A stretch of DNA of 64,000 nucleotides from CAYSUS01 sp964434165 (GTDB lineage Bacteria; Planctomycetota; Planctomycetia; Pirellulales; Thermoguttaceae): contig CAYSUS010000030.1 of NCBI GenBank assembly GCA_964434165.1, forward strand, positions 9,478-73,477, read 5' to 3'. The position numbers and the translations under genes are program-made. The notes under the pieces are model-generated. The model had not been told where the DNA came from. It worked only from the letters and a program-made list of their open reading frames with translations, and made no database searches. Numbering within the stretch: the first letter of the stretch is position 1; each line of letters opens with the position of its first letter. This document shows positions 26,498 to 35,047 of the stretch, piece after piece.

Positions 26498-29400
26498 ATG
26501 AGAAGAGGCATTTTCCTCGCACTGGGGCTTGGTCTGCTTGGGGTCGTAGCGCAGGCTCCGGCCTTTCCGGACCCGGTGGTGTCGGATGCGGCGCCGTGGC
26601 ACGTGGGCAGTGTGGCCCGGCTCGATCAGGCCCGGGGCGGCGCGGCCCCCGACGCGGAGTCGGCCGGTCCCCAGAAGTACCTCCACATCCGCGTCGATCT
26701 CCGCGGCACGCCCGACGCCACGCGGATGCACAAGTTCCGCGTGACGGACGAGCGGGGCCAGGCGGTCGGCGACCTGTGGGGTTGGAACCAGGGCCGCTCG
26801 CTCCTGGTGTTCGAAGGTAGCTGGGCCAGTCTCAACGGGCTGTATCTTGAAGGGCTTGGCCATCGCGAGCCCCTCTTCGCCTCGGCCCCCGTGGCCGTTG
26901 CGCCGGAGAGGCCCGTCGTGGTGGAGCCTCGGCCCGTGATGGTCGATCCCTTGCCGGACCGCGTGGTCGTGCCCGAGCGCGACCGGGTGATCGTCGAAGA
27001 ACCGGTCGAGGATCGGGTGGTCGTGGACCGCCGGGGTCCCGAGCGCGTGATCGTGCGCGACCCGGGTCCCGACCGAGTCATCGTGCGCGATCCCGGCCCC
27101 GATCGCGTGGTGATCGACGACCGCGGCCCGGATCACGTCGTGGTGCGCGACGGCCGCCGCGTGATCGGCCGCGATCACGTCGTGGTGCGCGACGGTCGCA
27201 CCCACGTGGTCGATGGGCGCGATCGGGTGATCGTGCGCGACGGTCGCACGCACGTGGTGGATCGCGACCGCGTGGTCGTGGGCGGGCCGAGGTCCCTATT
27301 CGTGGATCGTACCGGCGGGCGCGCCGTCGATCTTGACGGCGGCACCGGCGTGGTCCTCTCCGGGCGCCGCGGCCTGGTCGTGGACGACCGGGACGGCGTG
27401 GTCGTGCGCGACGGCGATGGGGTGGTCGTGCGCGACGGCGATGGGGTGGTGGTCCGCGACGGAGTCGTGGTTGGACCGGACGGCGTGGCCATCGGTCCCG
27501 GCGGCGTGGGCGTAGGCGCCGGCGTGGGCGTCGGAGGCAGTCCCTGGGCCCTGGAGGGGGAAGGCGCAGGCGCAGGGGCAGGTGAAGGAGCCGGTGCCGG
27601 CAATGGGGCGGGACCCGGCGAAGGGCAAGGTCCCGGCCAGGGCGAGGGACCCGGCCAAGGCGAGGGTCAAGGTGAAGGTCCCGGCGAGGCCAGCGGGAAG
27701 TGCGAGAAGTGCGGCGAGGCCCTCGGTCCCGGCGAAGTCGAGGGCGTGTGCAAGGAGTGCCAGGCCAAGGCCGAGGCCGCCGGCGAAGGACAGCAGGGCG
27801 AGGGCGAGAAGCCCGGCCAGGCCGACGGCAAGTGCGAGAAATGCGGCGAGGCCCTCGGTCCCGGCGAGGCCGAAGGCGTGTGCAAGGAGTGCCAGGCCCA
27901 GGCCGAGGCCGAGAAGGCCGCCAACTCCGACGGCAAGTGCGATCGCTGCGGATGCATGCTCAAGCAGGGAGAGCTGGAGCCCTACTGCCAGAAGTGCCGC
28001 CGGATGGGCGCTTCGGGCCAGGACGAACTGGTGGTTTACCTTTCCACGGGCGCGGGCGACGGACCGGGCAAGGTCTATCAGTTGACCAAGAAGGGCAAGA
28101 TCCTGGGCATCGTCGATCTGCCCAAGACAGCCACCGGATTGGCCATGCACGGCGATCAGGGCCTGGTGGCGGCGATGCCCGCCGGCGAGGGCCAGGTGGC
28201 GTACATCGATCGCAAGGCCAATATCGAGACCGTCTTCGAAAAGAACAAGCGCATGCCCAACCCCTCGGAGGTCGCCGTGGCCTCCCAGCCCGACGCCATG
28301 GTCCTGGCCGACGGCGAGACGGGCGCGGTCATGCTGACCAACGGGCGCAAGTCGCGCGTGTTCAGTCGCAGCGAGGGCGAAACGTGGAACGTCGGCAAGA
28401 TGTCGCTGGCCGTGACCACGGCCAAGGACGTCCTGCTGGGCACGAGCGGCAAGACGGGCATCTTCCGCTTCCCCGAGGGCAAGCTGGCCACGATGGTCAG
28501 CCCGATCCTGCCGGGCGACGGCGGCGTGGCGGCGGATCCCGTGGCAAACCGCTGGGCGGCGACGCAGCCCTCGAACCAGGTCTTCATCTTCGAGGGCGAG
28601 GAGATCGTCAAACGGTTCGACCTTCCCAACAACAAGGCCGTGTACGGCTCCGGCATGCTCGCCTTTGCCGAGGCGGGCCGCGTGGTCGTGGCCACGCGCT
28701 CGGGCCGGGCCGGCGGGCCGCTGCTGGTGGAGTTCGAGCCCGAGGACGGCAACACCCGCGATCTGTTCGTCTGGACCGGCGATCGCGTCCACGACTTCGT
28801 GCTCGGGCCGCCTATGCCTTGGGAGCAGCACGACAAGCGGCGCGTGTACGAGCTGGGCATGGGGCCCGGGCGCGGACCCGGGCCCGGCGGGCCCGGGCGC
28901 GGTCCCGGGCCTGGAGGCCGCGGACCGGGCGGACCGGGCCGCCCCGGCCAGCCGGGCTACGTCGGGCCCTACGGGCCGGGCGGTCCCGGCGGAGGCGGCG
29001 ACTACGTCAAGCCCGTCATCGATAAGCCCAACATCGCCGTGCCGGCCTTCGTGCTGTACATCTCCTGCGGCGACGACGAAGGCCCCGGCAAGGTCTATCA
29101 GGTCGATGAGCACGGCCGCGTGCTGGGCATCGTGAATTTGCCCTTCACGGCGACCGGCCTGGCCCTGCATCGCACCAACGGGCTGGTCTGCGCCATCCCG
29201 CGCGACGGCGGCAAGCTCCTCCGCATCGACGACACGGCCAAGGTCACCACGATCCTCGAGAAGGACGAGACCATGATCCATCCGGTGGACGTGGGACTCG
29301 GCGCCGAGTCGGACTCGATGGTCACGGCCGACAACATCGCCGACGCGCTGTTCGTGGGCAGCACCGCGGGCGTGAAGCCCAAGGAGTACCGCCGCTTCGA

Positions 29401-29893
29401 GGGGCAGAAGTGGGACGCCCAGGACATGTCCGTGGCCGTCACGCGCGACAAGCACGTGGTCTTCGGCACCAACGGCAACAAGGGGATCTACCGCTTCGCC
29501 GGCGACGACCACTCGGCCAACCAGCCGCCGCTGCTTCCTGAGAACGGCGGCGTCGCGGCCGACACGGCCACCTTGATGTGGGCTGCCACCCAGCCGCCCA
29601 ACGTCATCCACGTGTTCGAGGGCGAGGAGCTAATGAAGAAGCTCACGCTGCCGGCGGGCAAGCGGATCTACCGCAACGGGCTCCTCTCGTTCGCCCCGGC
29701 CGGTTCGGTCGTCGTGGCCGCGCGCCCCAGCGACGAGTCGGTCGGCGAGGTGTGGCTGATCCAGTATGAGACCAAGAACGATGAGATCCGCAGCCTCTTC
29801 CCGTGGAAGCGGGAGCGGATGGTGGATTTCGTCGTCGGCCCCCGCATGTTCTGGGATCGCAACGAGCGGGAGCAGTACAAGGGGATCTACTGA
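26498..29893 (+). CDS. Large secreted protein: VRD-repeat, three zinc ribbons, duplicated propeller-like domains
   Basis: The 1131-residue protein has a signal peptide (residues 1-22). A short N-terminal domain (58-127) is followed by a Val/Arg/Asp repeat region (150-320, units such as DRVIVRDPGP and DGVVVRDG). A Gly/Glu/Gln-rich linker comes next (352-400). Three CxxC zinc ribbons lie at 402-421, 446-465 and 481-500; the first two are near-identical. A first propeller-like domain spans about 508-780, then a Gly/Pro/Arg linker (790-850). A second copy of the domain spans 855-1131; shared motifs include DGPGKVYQ/EGPGKVYQ, ATGLA and GGVAAD..WAATQP. It is probably a surface or periplasmic protein. 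Function is unknown. Confidence 0.85.
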   Translation: MRRGIFLALGLGLLGVVAQAPAFPDPVVSDAAPWHVGSVARLDQARGGAAPDAESAGPQKYLHIRVDLRGTPDATRMHKFRVTDERGQAVGDLWGWNQGRSLLVFEGSWASLNGLYLEGLGHREPLFASAPVAVAPERPVVVEPRPVMVDPLPDRVVVPERDRVIVEEPVEDRVVVDRRGPERVIVRDPGPDRVIVRDPGPDRVVIDDRGPDHVVVRDGRRVIGRDHVVVRDGRTHVVDGRDRVIVRDGRTHVVDRDRVVVGGPRSLFVDRTGGRAVDLDGGTGVVLSGRRGLVVDDRDGVVVRDGDGVVVRDGDGVVVRDGVVVGPDGVAIGPGGVGVGAGVGVGGSPWALEGEGAGAGAGEGAGAGNGAGPGEGQGPGQGEGPGQGEGQGEGPGEASGKCEKCGEALGPGEVEGVCKECQAKAEAAGEGQQGEGEKPGQADGKCEKCGEALGPGEAEGVCKECQAQAEAEKAANSDGKCDRCGCMLKQGELEPYCQKCRRMGASGQDELVVYLSTGAGDGPGKVYQLTKKGKILGIVDLPKTATGLAMHGDQGLVAAMPAGEGQVAYIDRKANIETVFEKNKRMPNPSEVAVASQPDAMVLADGETGAVMLTNGRKSRVFSRSEGETWNVGKMSLAVTTAKDVLLGTSGKTGIFRFPEGKLATMVSPILPGDGGVAADPVANRWAATQPSNQVFIFEGEEIVKRFDLPNNKAVYGSGMLAFAEAGRVVVATRSGRAGGPLLVEFEPEDGNTRDLFVWTGDRVHDFVLGPPMPWEQHDKRRVYELGMGPGRGPGPGGPGRGPGPGGRGPGGPGRPGQPGYVGPYGPGGPGGGGDYVKPVIDKPNIAVPAFVLYISCGDDEGPGKVYQVDEHGRVLGIVNLPFTATGLALHRTNGLVCAIPRDGGKLLRIDDTAKVTTILEKDETMIHPVDVGLGAESDSMVTADNIADALFVGSTAGVKPKEYRRFEGQKWDAQDMSVAVTRDKHVVFGTNGNKGIYRFAGDDHSANQPPLLPENGGVAADTATLMWAATQPPNVIHVFEGEELMKKLTLPAGKRIYRNGLLSFAPAGSVVVAARPSDESVGEVWLIQYETKNDEIRSLFPWKRERMVDFVVGPRMFWDRNEREQYKGIY

Positions 29894-30057
29894 CCTCGAC
29901 ACATGCCCGGTTGATTCGTGGCGTGTTGACGAAGCGCGGCGTGCCCTCGCGAAGCGTGGGCATGCCGATCCGCAAGGGGAGAAAACGAACGGCCTTACCG
30001 CGTCGACGTGGGGTCCAGGTATTTGCCATTGAGCCACGGAAGGAAGTGGGGTGATCC

Positions 30058-30711
30058 ATGCAGCGGCTTATCGCAGCGGCCGTGATGGTCGGTCTGGGAT
30101 TTATCGGGATCGAGGCTCGCGCGCAGCAGGCGGCCACCTCGGTCCAGTTGCCGACGTTCTCCTACTTCGGCGTGGCGACCACGGTCTCGGTCCCCGACCG
30201 CGGCGGCGCGTACCTCGGCGGCGTGAATCGGGCAAGCGGCGGCATGCGCCAGTTCGGGGCGCCGCTGTTGCCGTTCGGCAATCGATCGCGAGGCTCCTCG
30301 CGTGGGGCCTCGGGCATGAGCGTCTCGGTCTGGATTCACGACCACCAGGCCATGGACGAGGCCCTGCTTGCCCAGCCGACGCCCTATCGCAGCGCCCTGG
30401 CGTCGCCGCGGCAGCCCGACCCTTGGGCCCAGCGCCTGGCGGCGGGCGAGGAGTCCACGAGCGGTCAGGCCGTGGCCAGTGTGGAGGAGATCCGCCGCAG
30501 GCAGGCCGCAGCCGCCCAGACCCGGGCCACCGAAGCCCAGAACTTCTTTGAGCGCGGCCGGAAGGCCGAGGCCGAGGGCAAGGCCAACGTCGCGAAGATC
30601 TACTACCAGATGGTCGCGCGGCGCGACTCGGGGACACTGAAGGATGAGGCCATCGCCCGGCTGGAGGCCCTGCGCGGCGGGGCCGCCAGCGTGGCCAGGC
30701 GCGAGCCCTAG
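30058..30711 (+). CDS. Secreted protein of unknown function
   Basis: The 217-residue protein has a signal peptide ending near residue 22 (LGFIGIEARA). A central beta-like region (QLPTFSYFGVATTVSVPDRG) suits an exported or surface protein. The C-terminal Ala/Arg/Lys-rich helix includes FFERGRKAEAEGKANVAKIYYQMVARR, which resembles a single TPR-like unit. AAGGAAGTGGGG precedes the ATG. It follows the large zinc-ribbon protein by 164 bp and is probably in the same transcription unit. The TPR-like tail suggests protein contact; that is inference. Confidence 0.75.
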   Translation: MQRLIAAAVMVGLGFIGIEARAQQAATSVQLPTFSYFGVATTVSVPDRGGAYLGGVNRASGGMRQFGAPLLPFGNRSRGSSRGASGMSVSVWIHDHQAMDEALLAQPTPYRSALASPRQPDPWAQRLAAGEESTSGQAVASVEEIRRRQAAAAQTRATEAQNFFERGRKAEAEGKANVAKIYYQMVARRDSGTLKDEAIARLEALRGGAASVARREP

Positions 30712-30728
30712 CAGGCGCGCAAACCAGA

Positions 30729-30750
30729 ACCGCGACCGTCGGGGAACGGG
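30729..30750. repeat. Short GC-rich dispersed repeat, copy B
   Basis: ACCGCGACCGTCGGGGAACG is similar to the segment at 18949-18971. It lies directly after the stop of the 217-residue gene. Its length and bounds are uncertain. Confidence 0.35.
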
Positions 30751-30895
30751 TCGCCAGGCGGCGCGCGGTCCTCTTGCTGAGTCGCTCGATCGCGGCGCTT
30801 CCAAGGAGTCGGCTGCCGGGTCGCTTGTCGCCGCTGCGCGGGGAGCACACAATGGAGGTGTCGGCCATTCGGGCGCGTCGCACCTCGGCAGGAAG

Positions 30896-31951
30896 ATGAG
30901 CTTCCCATCCCGCGCAGAACCACCGCCTGTCGCCAGCACGCCCGGCGGCGTCCCGCCTCCCCCGGGACCGCCCCAGGCCGACATGGGCGAGAGCCGCGAG
31001 GTCCAGGCGTGGATCGCCGCCCTGGAGTCGGAAGCCGGCCGGTTGACGTCGCGCAACCGCCGGCTCGCCTGGGCCGCGGCGGGCGCGGCCCTCGTGCTGG
31101 CGGTGGTCGCCTGGGCCATCTACCGCGCCGCGGTCGGGTCCTACGCGGTACTCGAGGACGTGCGGATCGCGCGCCATCCGGCCAACCAGGGGCGGATCGA
31201 GGTCGCCTTCCGCGTGGTGAAGCCGGGCAAGGTCCACGCCGTGCGGACCTCGGGGAGCACCCATGCGGAGATTCTCGATACGTTCGCCGAGCCGGGCGAG
31301 TTCCGCCGCTACTGGGCGTGGCCGTACGAGCCGGGCCACGACATCGTCGTTGCTTTGCACTATCGATCCGGTCTGTGGGGCGCGACGGCCGTGGAGCGAT
31401 TTCCCACCAGCCGGCGCGCCGACATCGCGGTGCTGATCGACACGACCGGCTCCATGGGCCGGCTGATCGCCGAGCTGCGCGACAAGTGCGTGGCGTTTTC
31501 CGAGGAACTCGCCCGGCGCGACCTGGAGCATCGCTTCGCGCTGGTCGGCTTCGGCGACCGCGACGGGGGGGCCTGGCTCGACGTCCACCCGTTGACCGGC
31601 AACGCCGCGCGGTTTCGGAACTCGGTGGAAGGCGTCGAGCGTTTCGACGGCGGCGACCTCCCCGAGTCCGCCCTGGACGCGGTCGAGGAGGCGCTGTCCC
31701 TGCCGTTCGATCCCGGGGCCGCCAGGAGGTTCTACCTCGTCACCGACGCCCAGTTCCACGAGCCGACGCGATCCGGGGCCTCGGCGGCCGACCTCGCGCG
31801 GCGCCTGGCCGAACAGCGGGTCCTGTTGCACGTGTTCTCCCGTCGGCAGTTCGAGTCGGACTATGCGCCCCTGTTGGGCCAGACCGGGCGATTTGACGAG
31901 ATCGAGAACTTCGGGGCGGCGCTGGGCGAGGCCCGCTTGTTGGAGGACTGA
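30896..31951 (+). CDS. VWA domain membrane protein
   Basis: The product is 351 residues from the ATG at 30896 (MSFPSRAEPP); an alternative ATG is at 30983. A Pro-rich N-terminus, a short coiled segment (SREVQAWIAALESEAGRL) and one membrane helix (residues 58-78) come first. A beta domain (about 85-170) and a VWA domain follow, the latter with MIDAS DTTGSMG at 182, a Thr in the next loop and LVTDAQ. The VWA domain faces out of the cytoplasm. It is followed by a palindromic element and the toroid fusion protein, both in the same direction. Confidence 0.82.
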   Translation: MSFPSRAEPPPVASTPGGVPPPPGPPQADMGESREVQAWIAALESEAGRLTSRNRRLAWAAAGAALVLAVVAWAIYRAAVGSYAVLEDVRIARHPANQGRIEVAFRVVKPGKVHAVRTSGSTHAEILDTFAEPGEFRRYWAWPYEPGHDIVVALHYRSGLWGATAVERFPTSRRADIAVLIDTTGSMGRLIAELRDKCVAFSEELARRDLEHRFALVGFGDRDGGAWLDVHPLTGNAARFRNSVEGVERFDGGDLPESALDAVEEALSLPFDPGAARRFYLVTDAQFHEPTRSGASAADLARRLAEQRVLLHVFSRRQFESDYAPLLGQTGRFDEIENFGAALGEARLLED

Positions 31952-31980
31952 TCGGACGGAGCCTGCCGCGCGAATGCGAT

Positions 31981-32013
31981 AGACTTCCGATGTCTCCAAG
32001 ACTTCGGAGCTCT
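31981..32013. repeat. 33-bp double palindrome, copy 4
   Basis: AGACTTCCGATGTCT, spacer CCA, AGACTTCGGAGCTCT: a copy with three changes in the arms. It lies between the VWA gene stop (31951) and the GTG start at 32036, directly before the Shine-Dalgarno GGGAG. Confidence 0.85.
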
Positions 32014-32035
32014 GGCAGCGATTGGGAGATAGCGC

Positions 32036-34759
32036 GTGAAGCCCTGCCCGTGGTGCCGCCGGGAGATCCCGAACTGGGCCAGCATCTGCACGCATTCCGA
32101 CTGCGGCAGGCCGCTCGACCCCCAGGCCGTCGCGGACAGCCCGGCTTCGCCCCCGTCCAGTATGCCGCCGTCTCCCTCTGTGGCGACGGGACCTCCACCC
32201 GCTTTGCCGCAGACGCCCCAGGTTCCGATTGACTCGCAGCCGCCTGGCCCGGCCGACTCCGCGGCGCCACCGCCGCCAGCGGACCAGGCTGCGGCGCCGG
32301 CCGGGCCTAGTTCCGCTCAGGCCCAGCGGCTCGCCCCGCCGCCCCCACCCCCGCAGGGCCCGCCTGCCGCCGGTGCTCCGCCGCCCGGGTTCGAAACGTT
32401 GGCGGGCGAGCCGATCGACCTCGACTTGAAGCTCCAGCTCGAAGGCCTCCAGCGCCGCGTGCGTGCGCGGCGTCGGCAGGGACTGGTGCTGGGAAACGGG
32501 GCCGTCGCCGCGCTGGTAATCGCGCTGGTCTTCGGCGCAGGCTACCACCTGCGGTCGGTCTTTCGCTACGCGGCGCTGGAGCCGGGCGAGACGAAGCTCG
32601 TGCGCGACCAGAGCGATCCCGACCGACTCGTGCTCGTCTACCAGCCGGCCAGCCGGGGCCGCGTAGGCTTCCTGCGCGGCGACACCGAGCCGCGCACCGA
32701 GCTGCTGGATCACGTCACGGCCGATCAGGTCGGCACCGCGCAGCGGTTCCTCTGGCGTGCAGGCGCGATGCGTCCAGGCGACGCGCTCCGCGTGACGCAT
32801 CGCCGAGGCCTGTCGCTGCGGCACGTCGATCTCGAAGTGCCGCCCGCGGAGGAGATGCCGCCGCTGGGCGACGGCCGGATCGAGGGGCTGGTGCGCGACG
32901 CGGCGGACGGCGAGCCGGTCGTCGGCGCCGAGGTGAGGGTCGTCGGCACCCGGCTGACGACGAAGACGGATGCCCGCGGCCGTTTCGAGATCCGCGGGGC
33001 CCCGACCGGGCCCGTCCCCCTGGAGATCGCGGCGCCGGACTTCAGCACCGAGCAGCTCGAGCGGTCGCTCGAGCCGGGCGGCCGCTGCGTGGTCAAGGTG
33101 CTGCTCAGCCGCGGGATGAAGGCGGGCCGGATCCGTATCGAGCTGACGTGGAGCGACCCGTCGCTGGACCTCGACGCCCACCTGAGAGGGCCCCTTCCCG
33201 ACGGCGAGCAGTTTCACGTGTATTACCATCAGATGGGCGATCTGCGGAGCCGGGAGTTCGTGCGCCTCGACGCGGACGAGGCGTCGCGGGGCGGTCCCGA
33301 GACGATCACCGTGCTGGGCGTGCTGCCGGGCACCTACCACTACTTCGTCCACGACTACACGCATCGCGACAAGCCGCAGGACACGGCCTTGAGCCGCTCC
33401 GGGGCGGAGGTCGTGGTCCGCCAGGCGGGCCAGGCCCACCGCTTCCGCGCGGGGCACGACCGGCCCGGCAACACGTGGAACGTGTGCCGCATCGAGGTCA
33501 CGCGCGCCGGCGCCGAGGTGCAGCGCGTGGACTCGTTCGAGGGCACGCGGGTCGAGGCCCTGGGCCTGTACGCCAAGCGCACGCGCGAGGACCGCAGCCG
33601 GTGGATCGGCCATTACGGGGGCAGCCTGCGCAGCGAGGACGCGGTAGCGGCCGGGCTGGCCTGGCTCGCCCGGCACCAGGCCGCCGACGGCTCCTGGGGC
33701 GACTACTCCCTGGGGGACGGGCCCCGCGCGCGGTGCGAGAAGGACGCCGCCCCGTGCACGGGGCCGGGCGACAACTTCGAGATGGCGCAGACGGGCCTGG
33801 CTCTGCTCGCCTTTCAGGCCGGGGGGCACTACCACTTCAACGGGCGGAAGTACTCCGAGCTGGTCCGCCGCGGCCTGGACTGGATGGTCGAGCATCAGCG
33901 GCCCGACGGGGCCCTGGTCAGCGATCGCCCCAAGGAGATGCATTCGCTCTACCACCGCTACTACATGTACGACCACGGCATCGCCGCCTTCGCCCTGGCC
34001 GAGGCGTGCGCCGTGGCCAACGACGCGCGCCGGGGCGTGGACGCGCGTTACGTGCGCGCGGCGACCCGGGCGGTGCGGTTCATCGAGGGCCAGCAGCACG
34101 CCGACGGCGGATGGCGGTACTCGGACGATCCGGGGCTGCCCGGCGACTCGTCGGTCTCCGGCTGGCAGGTGCTGGCCCTGAAGAGCGCGCGCGAGGCGGC
34201 GATCCTGCCCATCGAGTCGTGCGTGGCCAAGACGTCCTCGTTCTTCCGGCACCTGGAGATGGACGACCGGGGGCGCACGTGGTATCTGCGCCCGCCCCGC
34301 CCGCGCCCGCCTGAGTTCCAGACCGAGGCCACCACCGCCATCGGCATGCTCGTCCGCCAGTTCATGTTCGACGAGCCCGACTCTGAGTTCGTGCGCGAGG
34401 CGGCCGGCTACCTGGCCGACTACGCCGAGCAGTCGTGGCGCGGCCGCGACCTCGGCCCCCGCGAGAAGGACTTTTACCTGTGGTACAACGGCACGCTGGC
34501 CATGTACCAGGCCGGCGGACGCAACTGGGCCCGCTGGAACGCCGTGGTCCGCGACCTGGTGCTCCGGCTCCAGCGGATCGACGGCTGCACGCGGGGCAGT
34601 TGGGACCCGACCTCGCTGTGGGGAGAGAAAGGGGGCCGGATCTACTCCACGGCGCTGGCCGTGCTCACGCTCGAAGTGTATTACCGCTACGCCGGGCACG
34701 AGGAGACCCTGGACTGGTTCGAGGTCACCAGCACGGGCGACGCAAAGGCGGCCCCGTAG
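32036..34759 (+). CDS. Membrane fusion: zinc ribbon, carboxypeptidase-regulatory-like, DUF2135-like and alpha/alpha-toroid domains
   Basis: The 907-residue protein starts at GTG 32036, with GGGAG upstream. A zinc ribbon (Cys4, Cys7, Cys18, Cys23) is followed by a Pro-rich linker (30-120) and a membrane helix (about 149-169). Outside, a carboxypeptidase-regulatory-like domain (about 278-350, GRIEGLVRDAADGEPVVGAEV) is followed by a DUF2135-like beta domain (about 363-490, LTWSDPSLDLDAHL). The C-terminal 350 residues form an alpha/alpha-toroid of the prenyltransferase/squalene-cyclase type, with repeats such as GLAWLARHQAADGSWG and FIEGQQHADGGW. No DxDD acid motif is seen, so cyclase activity is unlikely. 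Confidence 0.85.
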   Translation: MKPCPWCRREIPNWASICTHSDCGRPLDPQAVADSPASPPSSMPPSPSVATGPPPALPQTPQVPIDSQPPGPADSAAPPPPADQAAAPAGPSSAQAQRLAPPPPPPQGPPAAGAPPPGFETLAGEPIDLDLKLQLEGLQRRVRARRRQGLVLGNGAVAALVIALVFGAGYHLRSVFRYAALEPGETKLVRDQSDPDRLVLVYQPASRGRVGFLRGDTEPRTELLDHVTADQVGTAQRFLWRAGAMRPGDALRVTHRRGLSLRHVDLEVPPAEEMPPLGDGRIEGLVRDAADGEPVVGAEVRVVGTRLTTKTDARGRFEIRGAPTGPVPLEIAAPDFSTEQLERSLEPGGRCVVKVLLSRGMKAGRIRIELTWSDPSLDLDAHLRGPLPDGEQFHVYYHQMGDLRSREFVRLDADEASRGGPETITVLGVLPGTYHYFVHDYTHRDKPQDTALSRSGAEVVVRQAGQAHRFRAGHDRPGNTWNVCRIEVTRAGAEVQRVDSFEGTRVEALGLYAKRTREDRSRWIGHYGGSLRSEDAVAAGLAWLARHQAADGSWGDYSLGDGPRARCEKDAAPCTGPGDNFEMAQTGLALLAFQAGGHYHFNGRKYSELVRRGLDWMVEHQRPDGALVSDRPKEMHSLYHRYYMYDHGIAAFALAEACAVANDARRGVDARYVRAATRAVRFIEGQQHADGGWRYSDDPGLPGDSSVSGWQVLALKSAREAAILPIESCVAKTSSFFRHLEMDDRGRTWYLRPPRPRPPEFQTEATTAIGMLVRQFMFDEPDSEFVREAAGYLADYAEQSWRGRDLGPREKDFYLWYNGTLAMYQAGGRNWARWNAVVRDLVLRLQRIDGCTRGSWDPTSLWGEKGGRIYSTALAVLTLEVYYRYAGHEETLDWFEVTSTGDAKAAP

Positions 34760-34926
34760 GATGCCCCCAAGGGGTCCTGCGGCCGCCGCTTGCGCGGCTC
34801 ACGCCCACGGAACGGGAGCGTCCACGAACGACCCCAAGCCGCACGCGGGCGCCGCCCTCGAACCCGGCCACACTCGGCTCGGCTCCGACGGACTCAAAAC
34901 GTTCTGCTAACATTCGCCTAAGCTTA

Positions 34927-34954
34927 TTGACTGCTTTGGGTTAGCTGCGATAAT
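34927..34954 (+). promoter_or_regulatory. Sigma-70 promoter TTGACT-N16-GATAAT
   Basis: TTGACT at 34927 and GATAAT at 34949-34954 are separated by 16 bp, with an extended -10 TG at 34946. It lies about 95 bp before the histidine kinase start and should drive the four-gene run ending in mutM. It is the best match to the consensus in the window. Confidence 0.72.
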
Positions 34955-35047
34955 GGGGGTGGAGTGCGGCCTCTCGGGCGCGGCGCGGAGGCGATCTTCC
35001 GGCCGGCCTCTCCTCGAGCCCGTCTTCTCCTCCTGGAGCGCGCCCCC

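Noticed and set aside
26097..26522. Longer start for the MoxR protein at 26522
   Set aside because: The added 142 residues have no family similarity and read through a region with a promoter and palindrome. A good start is at 26096.
30101..34699. A 1532-codon open frame on the minus strand opposite four genes
   Set aside because: In GC-rich DNA the antisense frame opposite long genes stays open. The plus-strand frames carry signal peptides, VWA, zinc-ribbon and toroid motifs, and the antisense protein has no recognisable content.
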